Shown here: one piece after another, positions 9,065 through 20,831 of the stretch
Position numbering within the stretch: position 1 is the stretch's first letter
How the letters are laid out: each line of letters starts with the position of its first letter
Origin: Capitulum mitella
Taxonomy: Eukaryota > Arthropoda > Thecostraca > Pollicipedomorpha > Pollicipedidae
DNA length: 64,000 bases
Assembly: GCA_030062745.1 (NCBI GenBank)
Contig: CP099854.1
Span: forward strand, 8,954,014-9,018,013
Reading direction: 5' to 3'
Program-made: the position numbers and the translations under genes
The notes under the pieces: model-generated
What the model was told of the DNA's origin: nothing
Database searches by the model: none
The model's input: only the letters and a program-made list of their open reading frames with translations

Positions 9065-12000
9065 AAAGTTTGGCACAGGCAGTGCCGGTGGAAAACTTTG
9101 CCACAAGCTTGGCGAACAGCAACAGCGCTCGGTTGGCGCCGCCCGCCAGCGCCCGGCGTTGCCGATCCAGCCGACGAAGCCCAGCGCGCCCGTCAGTCTA
9201 ACGTATATCGCGTGATAGACATTGCACTACGACAATATTAGTGTCGATTGTTATGCGTCTTTCTTTCCAACTTTGACGCGACGCTCGTAATAGCCATTTT
9301 AACGACAGAGGGTGTTTTACTGTCAATACAACACATCACACTGTTGTGATGGATTACTAAGTGCCTGGTGCGATTAGATGCAGAATTATTTCATTACGTT
9401 ACAGCCACAATTCTGATTTGGTTCCTTGTTGAAGTTCAGGTATGCGTTCATCAGATCCATGTCTAGCCAGTTCTTTACACTCGCCTCCATTCGCTATTTG
9501 CCCACCTTCGATAGTAAGAGGATGGGACAGGGGCTCCGCCAAGTCATTTTGAGTCATGGGGGGTTATAGCAAAGATGGCCCCATAAACTCATTTAGAAAA
9601 TTAGAAAAGTACGTAGTTTCGGCTAAAACTCATTGGATTTGTATTTTGCAGGTACCAGGTTATTTTGTTTAATAGCCTTTTGGTAAAGATGCATTGTAAC
9701 TTCTCTTTTGCATGAAAATCATACCATGCGTACAGGGGACTTAATATAGATATATGCCAAATATGGAGTCATTTTGGACCAGCTGAATACCTTACATGTC
9801 CACGCTTACCTGTTCTACACCTACTGCAGCACCTGTTTACATGTACTGCCCAACCTCTCCTACATATTCGACCTACTTTTTGCCATTACACCTATTCCTG
9901 TCCTTACGTTGAAATTTTCCGGTACGGGGAAACGGCGAGGGTTTGACTGCCAAGCCAAGTTTACTGCAGTTCTGTGCAACACTGGTTACACTATCGCCTC
10001 TTGTGGTGCCACTGTCACAGGTAACGGTTATTGAATGGAGTTGTGGTGCCAACTCGCAGATTACCTGCCCCCTTGGTTCCGTCACTGCCTTCCTGTTCCA
10101 TCTCTAGCAAACGATATAAAAATAAGAACTCAAGTTTCCGTATTTTCCGGCATTTTAATTTACTTCTGCTCGGTAACATGCAAAATACGAATACGTTCTC
10201 ATTCAAGACACCTTATCCATCCCGATTCCTCATTCAAGACACCTTATCCTTATATCCATCCTGGTCCCGAAGCCCTTCCACAGGCGCTAGCATGCAGGGC
10301 TCCATGCGAAGTCGTGCCTCGGATTGCACCATTTTTGTATATCAGCATGCAAATATACATTCGGCAATTACCGGGGTATAATCTCCCCCAATCAGATGGT
10401 TGGAAGGGACGCATCCCCGCCCCCTTGTGGCGGGGCCCATGGGATGGGGGCACGGCCCCCTTCCCTAGCCATTTCTAAATCTTACCTAATGGATAACCAA
10501 ACGAAAGGGAGCGTGTAGCTCGGCCTTTCAGCCATACAAACGACAATAACCCATTTGGCCCTTATAGTTCAAATGTCAACCCTCGCCGAAGGGGAGGGAT
10601 TTTCACTCCCACCGATGACGAGGGGTGATGGCAAGCCTTCCCTCGCCATTTGACCCCTAATTGAGATAGCGCCTTGGGACAGGAGACAATCGATAACTGT
10701 GTGCCCAAGAAATCCAACGGTACCCAGGCGGACTCAGACAAATCAAACAGAGGACCCCCAGGTCAGATCATACTTTACGCTTGGGAATTACAGACTGATT
10801 TTCCGGAATCAGAAGGCACACATTGACGCACAGCGACAGAACGACACACAAAGCGATACCAAATAGGTCTAAAATCGCCCATTTTATCACATTTAGTGCC
10901 AAAAAGTAGTATAGGAACGTTCTAAGGTCAAAAAAGATCATCTTCTGCCATCGACTTCGTTTGACCTTTAAAGAGTCACTGGCTTATCTGAAGTGACCTG
11001 GTCACATGTGGACTACCATTCTGAATCGATTTCATGCCCGTCATCTGCCGTTTATACATAAGTATTGCTCTAAACCAGTAAAAAAACGATATGTGGTGCA
11101 AAACAGGCTTTGCAAATCTTTAGTAATGACATCTTAACTCGGTGCTCCTGAGATGACATAAGGTCACCTTTTACAAAACACGTGCAAGTAATTTAACGTC
11201 AGCTATGCCAAATTTCATGGCGCTTTCGTGCGCCGTTTTGCAGCAATCCCTGAAACATTGCTGTAAGAGCGATATTTCCCGCGTCCGTTTCCAGCGTCCC
11301 CGTCAGCCGGTGTGAGAACGTGCGACACGAAATACAATCGACAGCGTCGTCACATAGCCCAGTCATCAACCACCCTGGGACACTGCTTGGGGGTGACATG
11401 AAACCTCTTATCCGGCGAGGGTTAATTTTACAGGCGGACTCATCGGAGGTCACGTCAATGTATTTCAGGTTCCATTTGATCCTATGAGACCCAATCTACA
11501 GCACGTTTTTAATGGACCCAGAACGACATCTGGCAATCAATATCGACTCAAGCCACTGTTAAAAAAAAAATAAAAATTAAAATTTAATTAAAATAAAAGG
11601 ATTAATTAAAAAAAAAAAAAATAAATTACTTTTTTTTTTTATTTTAACCCAAGATGACCGTCACCCAAGTAAGGACTGCTGTGCGAAAGCCACTGATACC
11701 ACGTTATGTTCTTTAAGGTTTAGGAGGATTGAGTTGCGTAGAATACTGACAATGTTTTTTAAGCGACGCGGACCCCCTCTGCAACATTATTTCGCCACGG
11801 CATGGCCGTGAGAAAGATGTCATGGAGCACTGACCTGTCACTAAAGGCCCACACTAAAGGCCTTCAGTGGGCGAATTTACCCGTTACACACCCGTTACCC
11901 AAGGGTAAGCCCGCGGATACGGATACAGCGATGCAAAATAACACGGGTAACGGTTGAGTAACAGGTACGCAGCTAACTTTTCGCGGCTTAAACTAAGGGT

Positions 12001-12638
12001 AGAAAATAAAAATTGTAGACTAAACAGAAAATATTGTTTTTTTAGAACCATTCGCACTGACAAATTCATTTGCATGCAGCTGCTGTATAATAATGGTAAT
12101 TTTGTAAACTACTGTACTAATGCTATAATAGCAATGCATCATTTACCAAGTATTTTTTATCAAGAAAACTAAGCCTGCCGCTTATGAATCTACGAACCTG
12201 AAGGTTTCAGTCTTCTTCATCTTCGTCTGTGGCCATTTAGGCTTTGACAGAGTCAAATGTGCTGGATGAGCTCATCTGTTTTTCGATATATGAGGAGACA
12301 TACTATGGCAACACCCACAGGAAAATGTCCTGCAAAATGATTGCGTTTATAAAAAGTTTACCATGTCCTACATATCAAGAAATATGCTCTTATGCCCCTT
12401 AACCCTCGCCCGTATAAAATAATGAGGACGTCTGGTGCTGCGACCCCCCGGCTATTTTCCCATCGTGGGTCCCAGAGCGCCGCGGAAAAAGCCAGTGTGT
12501 CGCGCATGACGAGATCTCGCGACTGGCTTTCCATTTTAAGGTCTCGGATCAACTGGAGGCATTTTTCGACTTTAGGCACAGATTAACACCAAAGAATAAG
12601 TAATGATGAAAGGAAACGGATATCACAGTGTTTGTCGA
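9065..12638 (+). repeat. Tandem unit A (most diverged copy)
   Basis: Homology to the later units begins near GGCAAAGTTTGGC and runs through the GC-rich block (9100-9200), the GTTTTACTGTCAATAC landmark (about 9313), and then from 10740 to the end. Between about 9730 and 10735 it has roughly 1 kb with no counterpart in other units, where they carry a (TA)n tract. Either this is an insertion or the others lost it. At 11561-11646 it has an AT-only tract where others have ordinary sequence. No supported gene. Confidence 0.7.
9730..10735. other. About 1 kb found only in tandem unit A
   Basis: It replaces the (TA)n region of the other units. I found no terminal repeats or coding region. A 19-bp sequence, CATTCAAGACACCTTATCC, is directly repeated at 10200 and 10231. 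Confidence 0.45.
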
Positions 12639-13874
12639 TCAATTATTCGATTATGAGTCCATTTGTACCCCACATGATTGTGTTTTAACAATGGAGTCCA
12701 ATCCAGGTTATGCTAGGTCAGTACTTGTCAAATGGGGTCGTCGGCTTAAATGCGTTCTTGGAGCCGCAGAAACATTCTTTTTTTGTAAATAACACTAGAT
12801 GCTGAAGTCAAATGTAACATATGAATTAACCAAAACCATTGCTGAATGGCACACAAATGCCATCTTAGACCGCCCAAGGTTATTTTATGCTAATCACCTA
12901 GAATGATCTCGGATTAACTGGTGACTTTCGAAGTGTTCGAAGTGTTTGCAGTCTTTTTGGGTTGACATCCACCACAGAATCTAATTTCGGGTATGCCGCA
13001 GTATTCTAGACTCGTCATCCTGCGGCCGGCGCCGCTCCGCCCTTCGAAACAAATCTTTGTATTACCCTTTGTACAAATTTGTTCCCTTTGTTCCGACGCA
13101 TTGCGGCCCGACGCACAAAGCGCAGGCTTCACTGCATTCCACCCTTCGCTGATGAAATAAAAGATACCTTGCGCCAAACTTCTATCGCTCGCGGCGCCGG
13201 TGGAAATCTTCGCCATAAGTTTGGCGAACAGCCGCAGCGCTCGGGCAGCGCCGCCCGCCAGCGCCCGGCGACAGCCGACTCAGCCGACGACGCCCGGCGG
13301 GCCGGTCTGTCCAACGCCATATCGCGTCATAGACACTACACTACAACACTATTAGTGTCGTTTGTAACACGTATTTCTATTTAACTTTGACGCGACGCTC
13401 GTAATAGCCATTTTAACGACAGAGAGTGTTTTACTGTCAATACAACACAACACACTGTAGTGATGGATTGTTAAGTGTTTGGTACGATGAGATGCAGAAT
13501 TATTTGATTGCGCTACAGCCACAGTTCCGATCTGGTTCTCTGCTAAAGTTCAGTTATGCGTTCACCAGATGCATGTTTGACCAGTACTTAACACTCGCCT
13601 GCATTCGCTGTTTGGCCACCTTCGATAGTAGCAAGGGCTCCACCACGTCATTTTGATTGGGGGTTATAGCAAACATGGCCTCAGAAGCCAATCTAGAAAA
13701 CTACGAAAGTGTAGAATTTCGGTTACACTCATTGGATTTGTATTGCTACAGGTACTAGGTCGTTTTTTTTACAGTACTGCATGCATAGAATACGCTTATA
13801 TTTTGACAAACATGCAATGTAATTTCCCTTCTAGATGAAAATCATTCAGTGCGGTCGAGGGTCGGGATTTGATA

Positions 13875-13920
<46 letters not shown>

Positions 13921-14901
13921 CATACCTCGATTTGTGCCTCGACTCTGTGAGATCAACCAGTGTACTCCTAGGTCAGATCAGACTTCAAGCTGGGGGACTA
14001 TATATCATCAATTTCCATTTCTTAAATCAATTTTCCGGAGTTGAAAAAGACACATTTGGGACCAAATATTCATAAAATCGTCTGTTTATCACATTTAGTG
14101 CCAAGAATTAGTAAAGGAACGATCTAAGGTCAAAAAGGATCATATTCGGCCATTTACCTCGTTTGATCTTCAGAAGGCCATTGGCTTATCTAAACTGACC
14201 TGTTCGAAAGTGGACTAACATTCTGAATCGAATTCATGCCTGTCATCTGTCGTTTATGCACCTATTCCCTTAAAAAAAGTAAAAAAAAAACATTTGGTGC
14301 AAAAATGGCTCTGCAAGTCTTCATTAATGACATCATAGCTCAGTGACCTGATATGACAGAGGATCGCCTTTTACAAAACATTTGCAAGTAATTTAACGTC
14401 AGCTATGCCGAATTTCACGGCGCTGTCGTGCGCCGTTTTGCCGTAATCACGGAAACATCGCTGTGAGAGCTATATCTGGCCGTTCCCGCGTCAACCGGCA
14501 TGAGAAGGTGTGACAAAAAATACAGTCGAAAGCGTCGTTAGATAGCCCTATAACCAGTCATCCCAGGGCATTGCTGGGGGGTGGTATGAAATCCCTTGTC
14601 CGGCGAGGCTTAATCTGACAGGTGGACTCATCGGAGGTCACGTCAGTGTATTTCAGTCTCCGTTCGAACCTATGAGGCCTAATCTACAGAACGTTTTTAA
14701 GGGACCCAGAACGACATCTGGCAATTAATATCGACTCAAGCCACTGCTGGTGTACAAATCAGCATTACCAATTATATAAGGACAAATGGATCGATTAAAG
14801 ATCAAAAAGACTGATGACCTCAGTTCATAATCTGGACCCAAGATGACCGTCACCCAAGTAAGGACTGCTGTGCAAAGGCTACTGATACCATGCCATCTTC
14901 T

Positions 14902-16120
14902 TTAACCCTATTCCCGGCAGGGGGGAGGGCGGAATCCGCCCCCCTCGGGTTTTTTGCTTGCCGATTCCAGGCTTTTTAACGCAGCTTCACGAAACTTGCT
15001 GACTTTTCCTAGCTATTCTTTCTACGCGCCGTGACCAAATTTCGAAATTCTATTTTGCTCAGGGGCGGAGCCAGGCAACGTTTTCGGGAGGCACCTCATG
15101 CCATTTTTGGCCATGTTGAGGGTAAAAGGAAAATCTCTGCCAAAAACAGAGTTTTTAAGATAAAACTTAAAACTTTATACGAATGTATAGCTAAATAGTT
15201 GGGCAATGTGCATATGTAATTTTGTTTATCTGAGGTCACTTTACAAGGTCAGGTCAAGGTCAAAAGTTAAAACATGTTTTTTTGCAATAATTTCGGCGCC
15301 ACTTTTTCAAATGCCAAACCCGAAATATTTATGACGTAGAACGGCACCCTCTACTTGTGTATCAAGTTTCAGCTTGATATCAGGCTGGGTCACGGAGCTA
15401 TGAAGTAAAATGTCAGTGCGCGTACCCTCTATCGCAATAGCCATAAAATGAAATTTTCGAAATAGAGTGAATTTAAATGATTGAAAACGTTTACAAATAA
15501 TACTAAATACACACGAGATCATTCCAAGTGACCCCAAGGTCACTGGAGGTCATTTAAGGTCAAAGGTCACAAGTTGATCTGAAGAACGTATGACCATAAT
15601 AGTTTCCCCTTTTTCATGTCCCTGGCACCGCCTATGCTAACATTATACCAACATTGCAATACGATTTGTACTTCTTTGGCATAGCATGACTAGCAGAAGC
15701 CAAAAAAGTGTTTGTGCCTTTTTTGTTCATTCAGCTGTTGGAAAATTAATCCTCCTATTTTTTAAACCCTGCGAACGCCCATGAATTTTCTCAAAATTTC
15801 AGATTTGCGGACCCATGGTAAAAGCCCGATCCATAATCTCTCGGTTCATGCCAGTTTCATTGAAATCGGTCCATAAACGACGGAGTTATAAGAGGTCCAA
15901 AAGCACCCCCCATTTTGACATTTCTGCCCCCCTGTATTCACAAATTTCAAAATTTTGAAAATTTCTTCTTATAAAAATCCACTTCACGTCATGGCAAATC
16001 GATTGCCATTTGTTGCGATGTAATCGCATGTGTAGTTCTCGAGATCTCAGGGGGGGCCAAATCCGCCACTCCCCCGCCGGGAATCGACCATACCGTCTAG
16101 CCCTCCGGGAATAGGGTTAA
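14902..16120. mobile_element. Family 1 TTAA element, full length, 1,219 bp
   Basis: Ends are TTAACCCTATTCCCGG and CCGGGAATAGGGTTAA, perfect 16-bp inverted termini that include the TTAA target. Unit C has the uninterrupted site CTTGTTTAAGACTTAG at the matching place (23750-23763), so insertion at TTAA is shown directly. CCCT-type termini and TTAA duplication fit the piggyBac superfamily. There is no transposase frame, so it is non-autonomous. Inside are eight AGGTCA half-sites between 15233 and 15569. They include TCAAGGTCA (15254-15262), CCAAGGTCA (15534-15542) and a DR1 pair at 15557-15569. Confidence 0.88.
15233..15569 (+). promoter_or_regulatory. Cluster of AGGTCA nuclear-receptor half-sites
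   Basis: AGGTCA occurs at 15233, 15246, 15251, 15257, 15537, 15547, 15557 and 15564. Two sites match YCAAGGYCR, the monomer consensus known for FTZ-F1/SF-1 and ERR. The last two form AGGTCA-A-AGGTCA, a DR1 arrangement typical of HNF4/RXR-type dimers. The cluster also lies at the same place in the copies at 16440-17363 and 62306-63523. Binding is not shown. Confidence 0.55.
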
Positions 16121-16439
16121 GACTTAGTAGGACTGAGTTGTGTAAAATACTAACAATGTTTTTTATCCGATGAGGACCACCGGGGTAACGTTATTTCCCC
16201 GGCATGCCTGTGGAAAAGATGCCATAGGGTATCGACCTGTCACTAGAGGCTTTCAACGGATGGGTTTACCAGTTATCCGCCCGTTGCCCACGGGTAGGCC
16301 CGCGGATACGTATACAGTCATGCAAAATAACACGGGTAACGGGTGGGTAACAGGTACGCAGCTAACTTCTCGCGGCTTAAACTACGGATCTAAAATAAAA
16401 ATTGTAGGCTAAACGGAAATATCGTATTTTTTTAAGAAT

Positions 16440-17363
16440 ATATATATATATACACAATGTGCAGATGCAATTTTATTTATCTGAGGTAACTTTACAAGGT
16501 CAGGTCAAGCTAAAATCAAAACTTGGTTTTATTGCAATAATTTCGGAGCTGTTTTTTTTTTAAATGACAAACCCGGAATATATATAGGACGTATAATGCT
16601 ACCCTTTACCTGTGTATTAAGGTTCAGTTTGATATCTGGTCGGGTCACGGAGCTATGACCTAAAATGTCAGTGTTCGTACCCTATATCGCAATAGCCATT
16701 AAATGAAATTTTTGAAATAGAGGGAATTCGAATGATTGAAAACGTTTACAGATAATATTAAATGCACACGAGATCATTACAAGTGACCCCAAGGTCACTG
16801 GAGGTCATGTAAGGTCAAAGGTCACAAGTTGATCTGAGAAACGTGTGACCATGACAGTTCCCCTTTTTCATGTCCTTGGCACCGCCTATGCTAACATCAT
16901 ACAAACATTTTAATGCGATTTGTACTTCTTTAGTATAACATGACTAGCAGAAGACAAAAAAGGTTTTTGCGTCTTTTGTTCATTCATTTGTTAGAAAACT
17001 AATCCTCCTATTTTTTAAACCCTGTGAACGCCCATGAATTTTCTCAAAATCTCATATTTGCGGACCCGTGGTAAAAGCCCTATCCATAATCTCTCGATTC
17101 ATGCCAGTTTCATTGAAATCGGCCGATAAACAGTGGAGTTATAAGAAGTCCAAAAGTACCCCTTTTGACATTTTTGCCCCCTTTATCCACAAATTTCAAA
17201 ATTTTAAAAATTTCGTCTTATAAACATGTAGTTCACGTCACGGCAAATCGATTGCCGTTTGTTCCGATGAAATCGGACAATTAGTTCTCGAGATCTCAGG
17301 GGGGACCGAACCCCCCCTGCCGGGAATCGACCATACCGTCTAGCCCTCCGGGAATAGGGTTAA
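16440..17363. mobile_element. Family 1 element, left end missing
   Basis: It aligns with the interior and right end of the 14902 copy from about AATGTGCAGATGCAATTTT onward and ends in the intact terminus CCGGGAATAGGGTTAA. The left end is lost beside a short TA tract. The DR1 pair is kept at 16812-16824. Its final TTAA (17360-17363) is also the first TTAA of the next element. Confidence 0.78.
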
Positions 17364-18584
17364 CCCGCGCACGACCGTCGGTCCGTCCCGAACACCGTCG
17401 ACTGGGGGGGGGCAGTTGACTGCCCCCCCCTCTAACTCACGAACGGTTGGTCGCACGATAAAAATAAGCATACCGTTGGAAAGCCCGTCACGAGTAGAGC
17501 TCGAAACTGGTCTCATTTTTAGTTTTAGATAATATATAAGCCAATTTACGCCCTATATATGTTTTCTCATCGCCGACTGCATGAGACCGAGAAATGGCCT
17601 GAATCTCAAGGGCTGTGACTAATAACGCATAGGTAAAGGCACCAGCGCATAAGTAAATGTCCGCGGATGCCGATACACGTCTAATTTCCCCAGATTTGTT
17701 CAATATATACGCCGAAACATTTAGTTAAAGACACCGTAATTCTCCCGTCAGGCGTCACTGTGCGCCGCTGCCGTATGCGGTACCAAATTGACGGGAACTA
17801 ATTTTAGCGTTCCTTTATTTTCGCGAAAAAAGACAATCTATGTAAATTTTATTGATCTTTGTGGTTCTTGTGATGGTTTCTCATGCTTAAATTTTGGAAG
17901 AATTGATTAGTTGTCAATCTACAAAGTTGGCGGAGCTTTATTCGCGAGAGCCTGTTTATTTGCAAAATATGCTACTTTTTCGAAGTTTTTGAGCTTCCTG
18001 GTATTACTTACATCTGTGCAAGCTAGTTCTGCCATTTTCTACCCATTCTGAGTAATTTATCGTCGATTTTGACGGTGGTACATTTTGGCCCACTTCAGTT
18101 ATTCGTGACCTGACCTCAGGTCAATGGCTGGAAGTCACTGATACTTTGCCCAATGACGGTAACTAGATGTCTGCTTCACTCCACACTAAAAATGTGATAA
18201 AATATTCCGTCAATTTCAGAAAAAACGGCGATATGTCTTAAAAATGGGATTGACCTTAGGTCAATGACCCGGAAAATTCCGAAAAATCCGAGATAGCAGA
18301 TTTGTTGCATCTATCACGATCACCAATCCATGAAAGTATTATCTAGATATCTTGTTTTGCGAAAAAGTTAGAGGGAGCTAAACTTTTTTGGACATAGGTC
18401 TGTTTGACCTGGTCTAGGTCAGGCACCTGACCTGACCTGAGGTCAAAATTTTGACACGAGACGTAAAATTGATGGAGCAAAAGGTACACAAAGTTTTGTG
18501 ACTCTGTGTTTGTTGGTTCTCTCGCAATCCCAGAAAAACCTCAGGGGGGGCAGTCAACTGCCCCCCCAGTCGGGGACGGGTTAA
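17360..18584. mobile_element. Family 2 TTAA element, 1,225 bp
   Basis: It begins TTAACCCGCGCACGACC and ends CGGGGACGGGTTAA. Near each end lies the self-complementary block GGGGCAGTTGACTGCCCC or its variant GGGGCAGTCAACTGCCCC. Termini and target fit another piggyBac-like non-autonomous family. It has three everted pairs TGACCTnAGGTCA (18111, 18251, 18433) and one palindrome AGGTCAATGACCC (18258-18270) that fits RGKTCANTGAMCY, the ecdysone-receptor consensus. A minus-strand frame at 17703-17488 of about 71 residues reappears in the composite elements, but I judge it non-coding. Confidence 0.8.
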
Positions 18585-18587
18585 GCT

Positions 18588-20831
18588 CAGGCTCCACTGC
18601 GCGCTTTTTCGTTTTGCGATTTTCCGCTTTTACCTTTTTGCATCACGATTTCCCACTTTTGCGCTTTTGAGGCTTGCGTTTTTCCGCTTTTGTGATGAGA
18701 TTTTTCGTTTTTTCATCTTTGCGTGCTTTTGAGTTTGTCTTCGTGGACGTGGACGGCCTAGCGTAACTGGGTCTAAACTGAGGTCTCATCGGTTCAGTAA
18801 CGGATAGGTGTTTTTTAAAGATGGACCCAGCTTTTGAAGGGCCCGCGCCTCTTGCGCCTGCTGCTGCTGTGGCGGCTTCGGCAGCGCAACCAGAGATCCT
18901 GCTGGGTGCGTCCGATACTCCTGCGTCGCGACCAGTGTGGGAAGAAAATCCCCCTTATTATCAATGCAACCAATAAAGCAAGAAAGCTCGGACGAACGGC
19001 ATTCGAAAGCTCCAAACAAATCACGATGAAATTACTCAAGCAAGATTTGAACCCAGGTCACCGTTTGATCTCCAGAGGCAGGGGTTTCGATTTCTGTAAA
19101 TGATTGGGGGGGGGGGGCCGAGCCGAGGGCCCGACAACCTAACCTTCCCCCATAATGTGGGTTTCTCAACGGATTTAGCTCACTTTATTTTGACTAACGG
19201 AAATTTCTAGGTTTTTTGTTACCACTTATCAAATAAAAAATCACATTCATCCCCATGTATGAATGTGATTTATGTATATATATATATATAAATATATATA
19301 TACGTATACATATATATATATACATATAGGCAAAAGATAGAAAGATAGATATATTGGAGTATAAAATGTCATGCATTTATGTGGGAAACCTGGACTAACT
19401 AGGTGTTTTGCAAGCGTCTGTGGCCAGCAGGGACGGATCCAGCAGCTCCATTTGGGGGGCAAACCAGTTTCCTGAGTCTACATGGTAGGTCAGCATAGCT
19501 GTTGACCGGGAGAAGGTGGCTGGCCGTGTGTTTTCGGAACATACTTCAGCGGCCGTAACATACCCCATACTCCCAATAGCATCCCATACCCCATTCAGCG
19601 GCCGGGTATGAATAGCAAACCATCAGCCGGGGGGGAGGGGGTGGGCAACTTCAAACCCTGGTTGAGTAGGAATACCCATGCCTTTTGGTGTGGGAGAAGG
19701 GGGCAGTGATCACTTTGGAGTACAAAATTTTTCTTGAAGTATAAATTTGTTGGTGCTCCTTGACACCAGAAAACGACGGTTTTTCCAACACTGCCTCTGC
19801 TCGATCTTGGACAGGTTTGAGGGCACCCCATACCTACATCTCGCTGACATGTACGCCGCAGGTTGGATGTGTAGCAAGAGGAACTGCTATCCATGCTGGA
19901 CAGGAGCTGGGAAGTCTAGTGATAACAAAATCATTCATGTGATGCTTTTTCATTAACAGAACTGGTGTAACATGTGCTTTACCCTTATCCATTCAGGAAA
20001 ATGACCTACTGACTCAGGAGTGGACCCAAAATGTTGGTTTATGTTGGTTGGGGGGGGGGCAATCCCAACAAGTTACACTGGTTTTTAAAAAACTTGTTGG
20101 ATTTCGCTCCATGTCACCTCCCAGACTGTTTTAAGACAAGCTTTTCTTTGCCCATCTTGGCGGCCTTGTTCCCCTCCCCCTTTGGATCCGCCAGTGTGCC
20201 TAACTTCCTGCAAGTGTTGTCTGTCCTTCATATAAATGTTTCCATTCTAGGTAAGCACACATGCAAATGAGAGGTGCCAAGGTCCCTGAATAATGAATAC
20301 ACACATGTAGCTACCATCACTGCTATGATCAACATGTCTCTCGAGCTTACCTTGACTTTCCTCCATTCTAATGGCTCCCTCCTCTCCCGGTACTTGTCCA
20401 TCTTCTCCCTCCATCTCCGCATAACAAGCCAGCTTACAAACCCTGAATGTTTCATGCCAAGGCCGGCTACACTTGGCAACCGCGCTCCTGTCATCAAAAT
20501 AAACTCAAAGTAAAAGTATCTTCAGAGCGATAAATCACAGAGCGATCGACGCGATTGTGATGGAAAACCGCAATAAAGTTTAAATATTCAAACATTGTTG
20601 CGATTCCCCGTTTTTCGATTTTTCGTTTTTCGTCTCGAATTTCCGCTTTTTCAATTCGTTTTTACGATTTCTCGTCCTGAATTTGCGTTTTTCCATCTCG
20701 GTGTTGCATAGTGGAGCCGGCCCCGTGTATTCCTATGGACCTGACATTTTCCGGTGACGGAAAAGCGCAAAACTGAGATGAAAAATCGCAAAATCGAAGT
20801 GGAAAATTGGAAAACCGCGCAGTGGAGCCTG
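18588..20831. mobile_element. Foldback-like element with CAGGCTCCACTGCGCG termini
   Basis: CAGGCTCCACTGCGCG at 18588 is matched by its reverse complement ending at 20831. Inside each end is low-complexity sequence made of TTTTCG-like units (18604-18720 and 20596-20690) that extends the terminal complementarity. No target duplication is visible. The interior holds a (TA)n tract (19275-19327), a nested candidate element (19428-20203) and no supported gene. Confidence 0.6.
19428..20203. mobile_element. Possible nested hAT-like element
   Basis: The left edge CAGGGACGGATCCAG resembles the reverse complement of the right edge TTTGGATCCGCCAGTG. The flanks GTGGCCAG and TGCCTAAC do not form a clear 8-bp duplication, so the call is tentative. 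The contents include several long G runs and no transposase. Confidence 0.35.

Larger units (their letters stand above)
12639..16440 (+). repeat. Tandem unit B, interrupted by a TTAA element
   Basis: It starts at the TCAATTATTCGATTATGAG landmark and carries the full order of unit landmarks: TCTAATTTCGGGTATGCCGC at 12980, GC-rich block 13190-13310, (TA)n at 13876-13917, AAGGTCAAAAAGGATC near 14127, and the TTAA site at 14902. A family 1 transposon fills that site to 16120. The unit resumes and is cut off near 16440 by further transposons. Its pre-TTAA sequence (CAAAGGCTACTGATACCATG) is the subtype also seen in units C and 5. Confidence 0.75.

Noticed and set aside
13869-14075. Frames with long Tyr-Ile runs over the (TA)n tracts in several units
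   Set aside because: Translation of a TA microsatellite; not coding.
19040-19090. GGTTCAAATC B-box-like motif on the minus strand, possible tRNA-derived SINE
   Set aside because: No A-box at the right distance and no second copy in the window.
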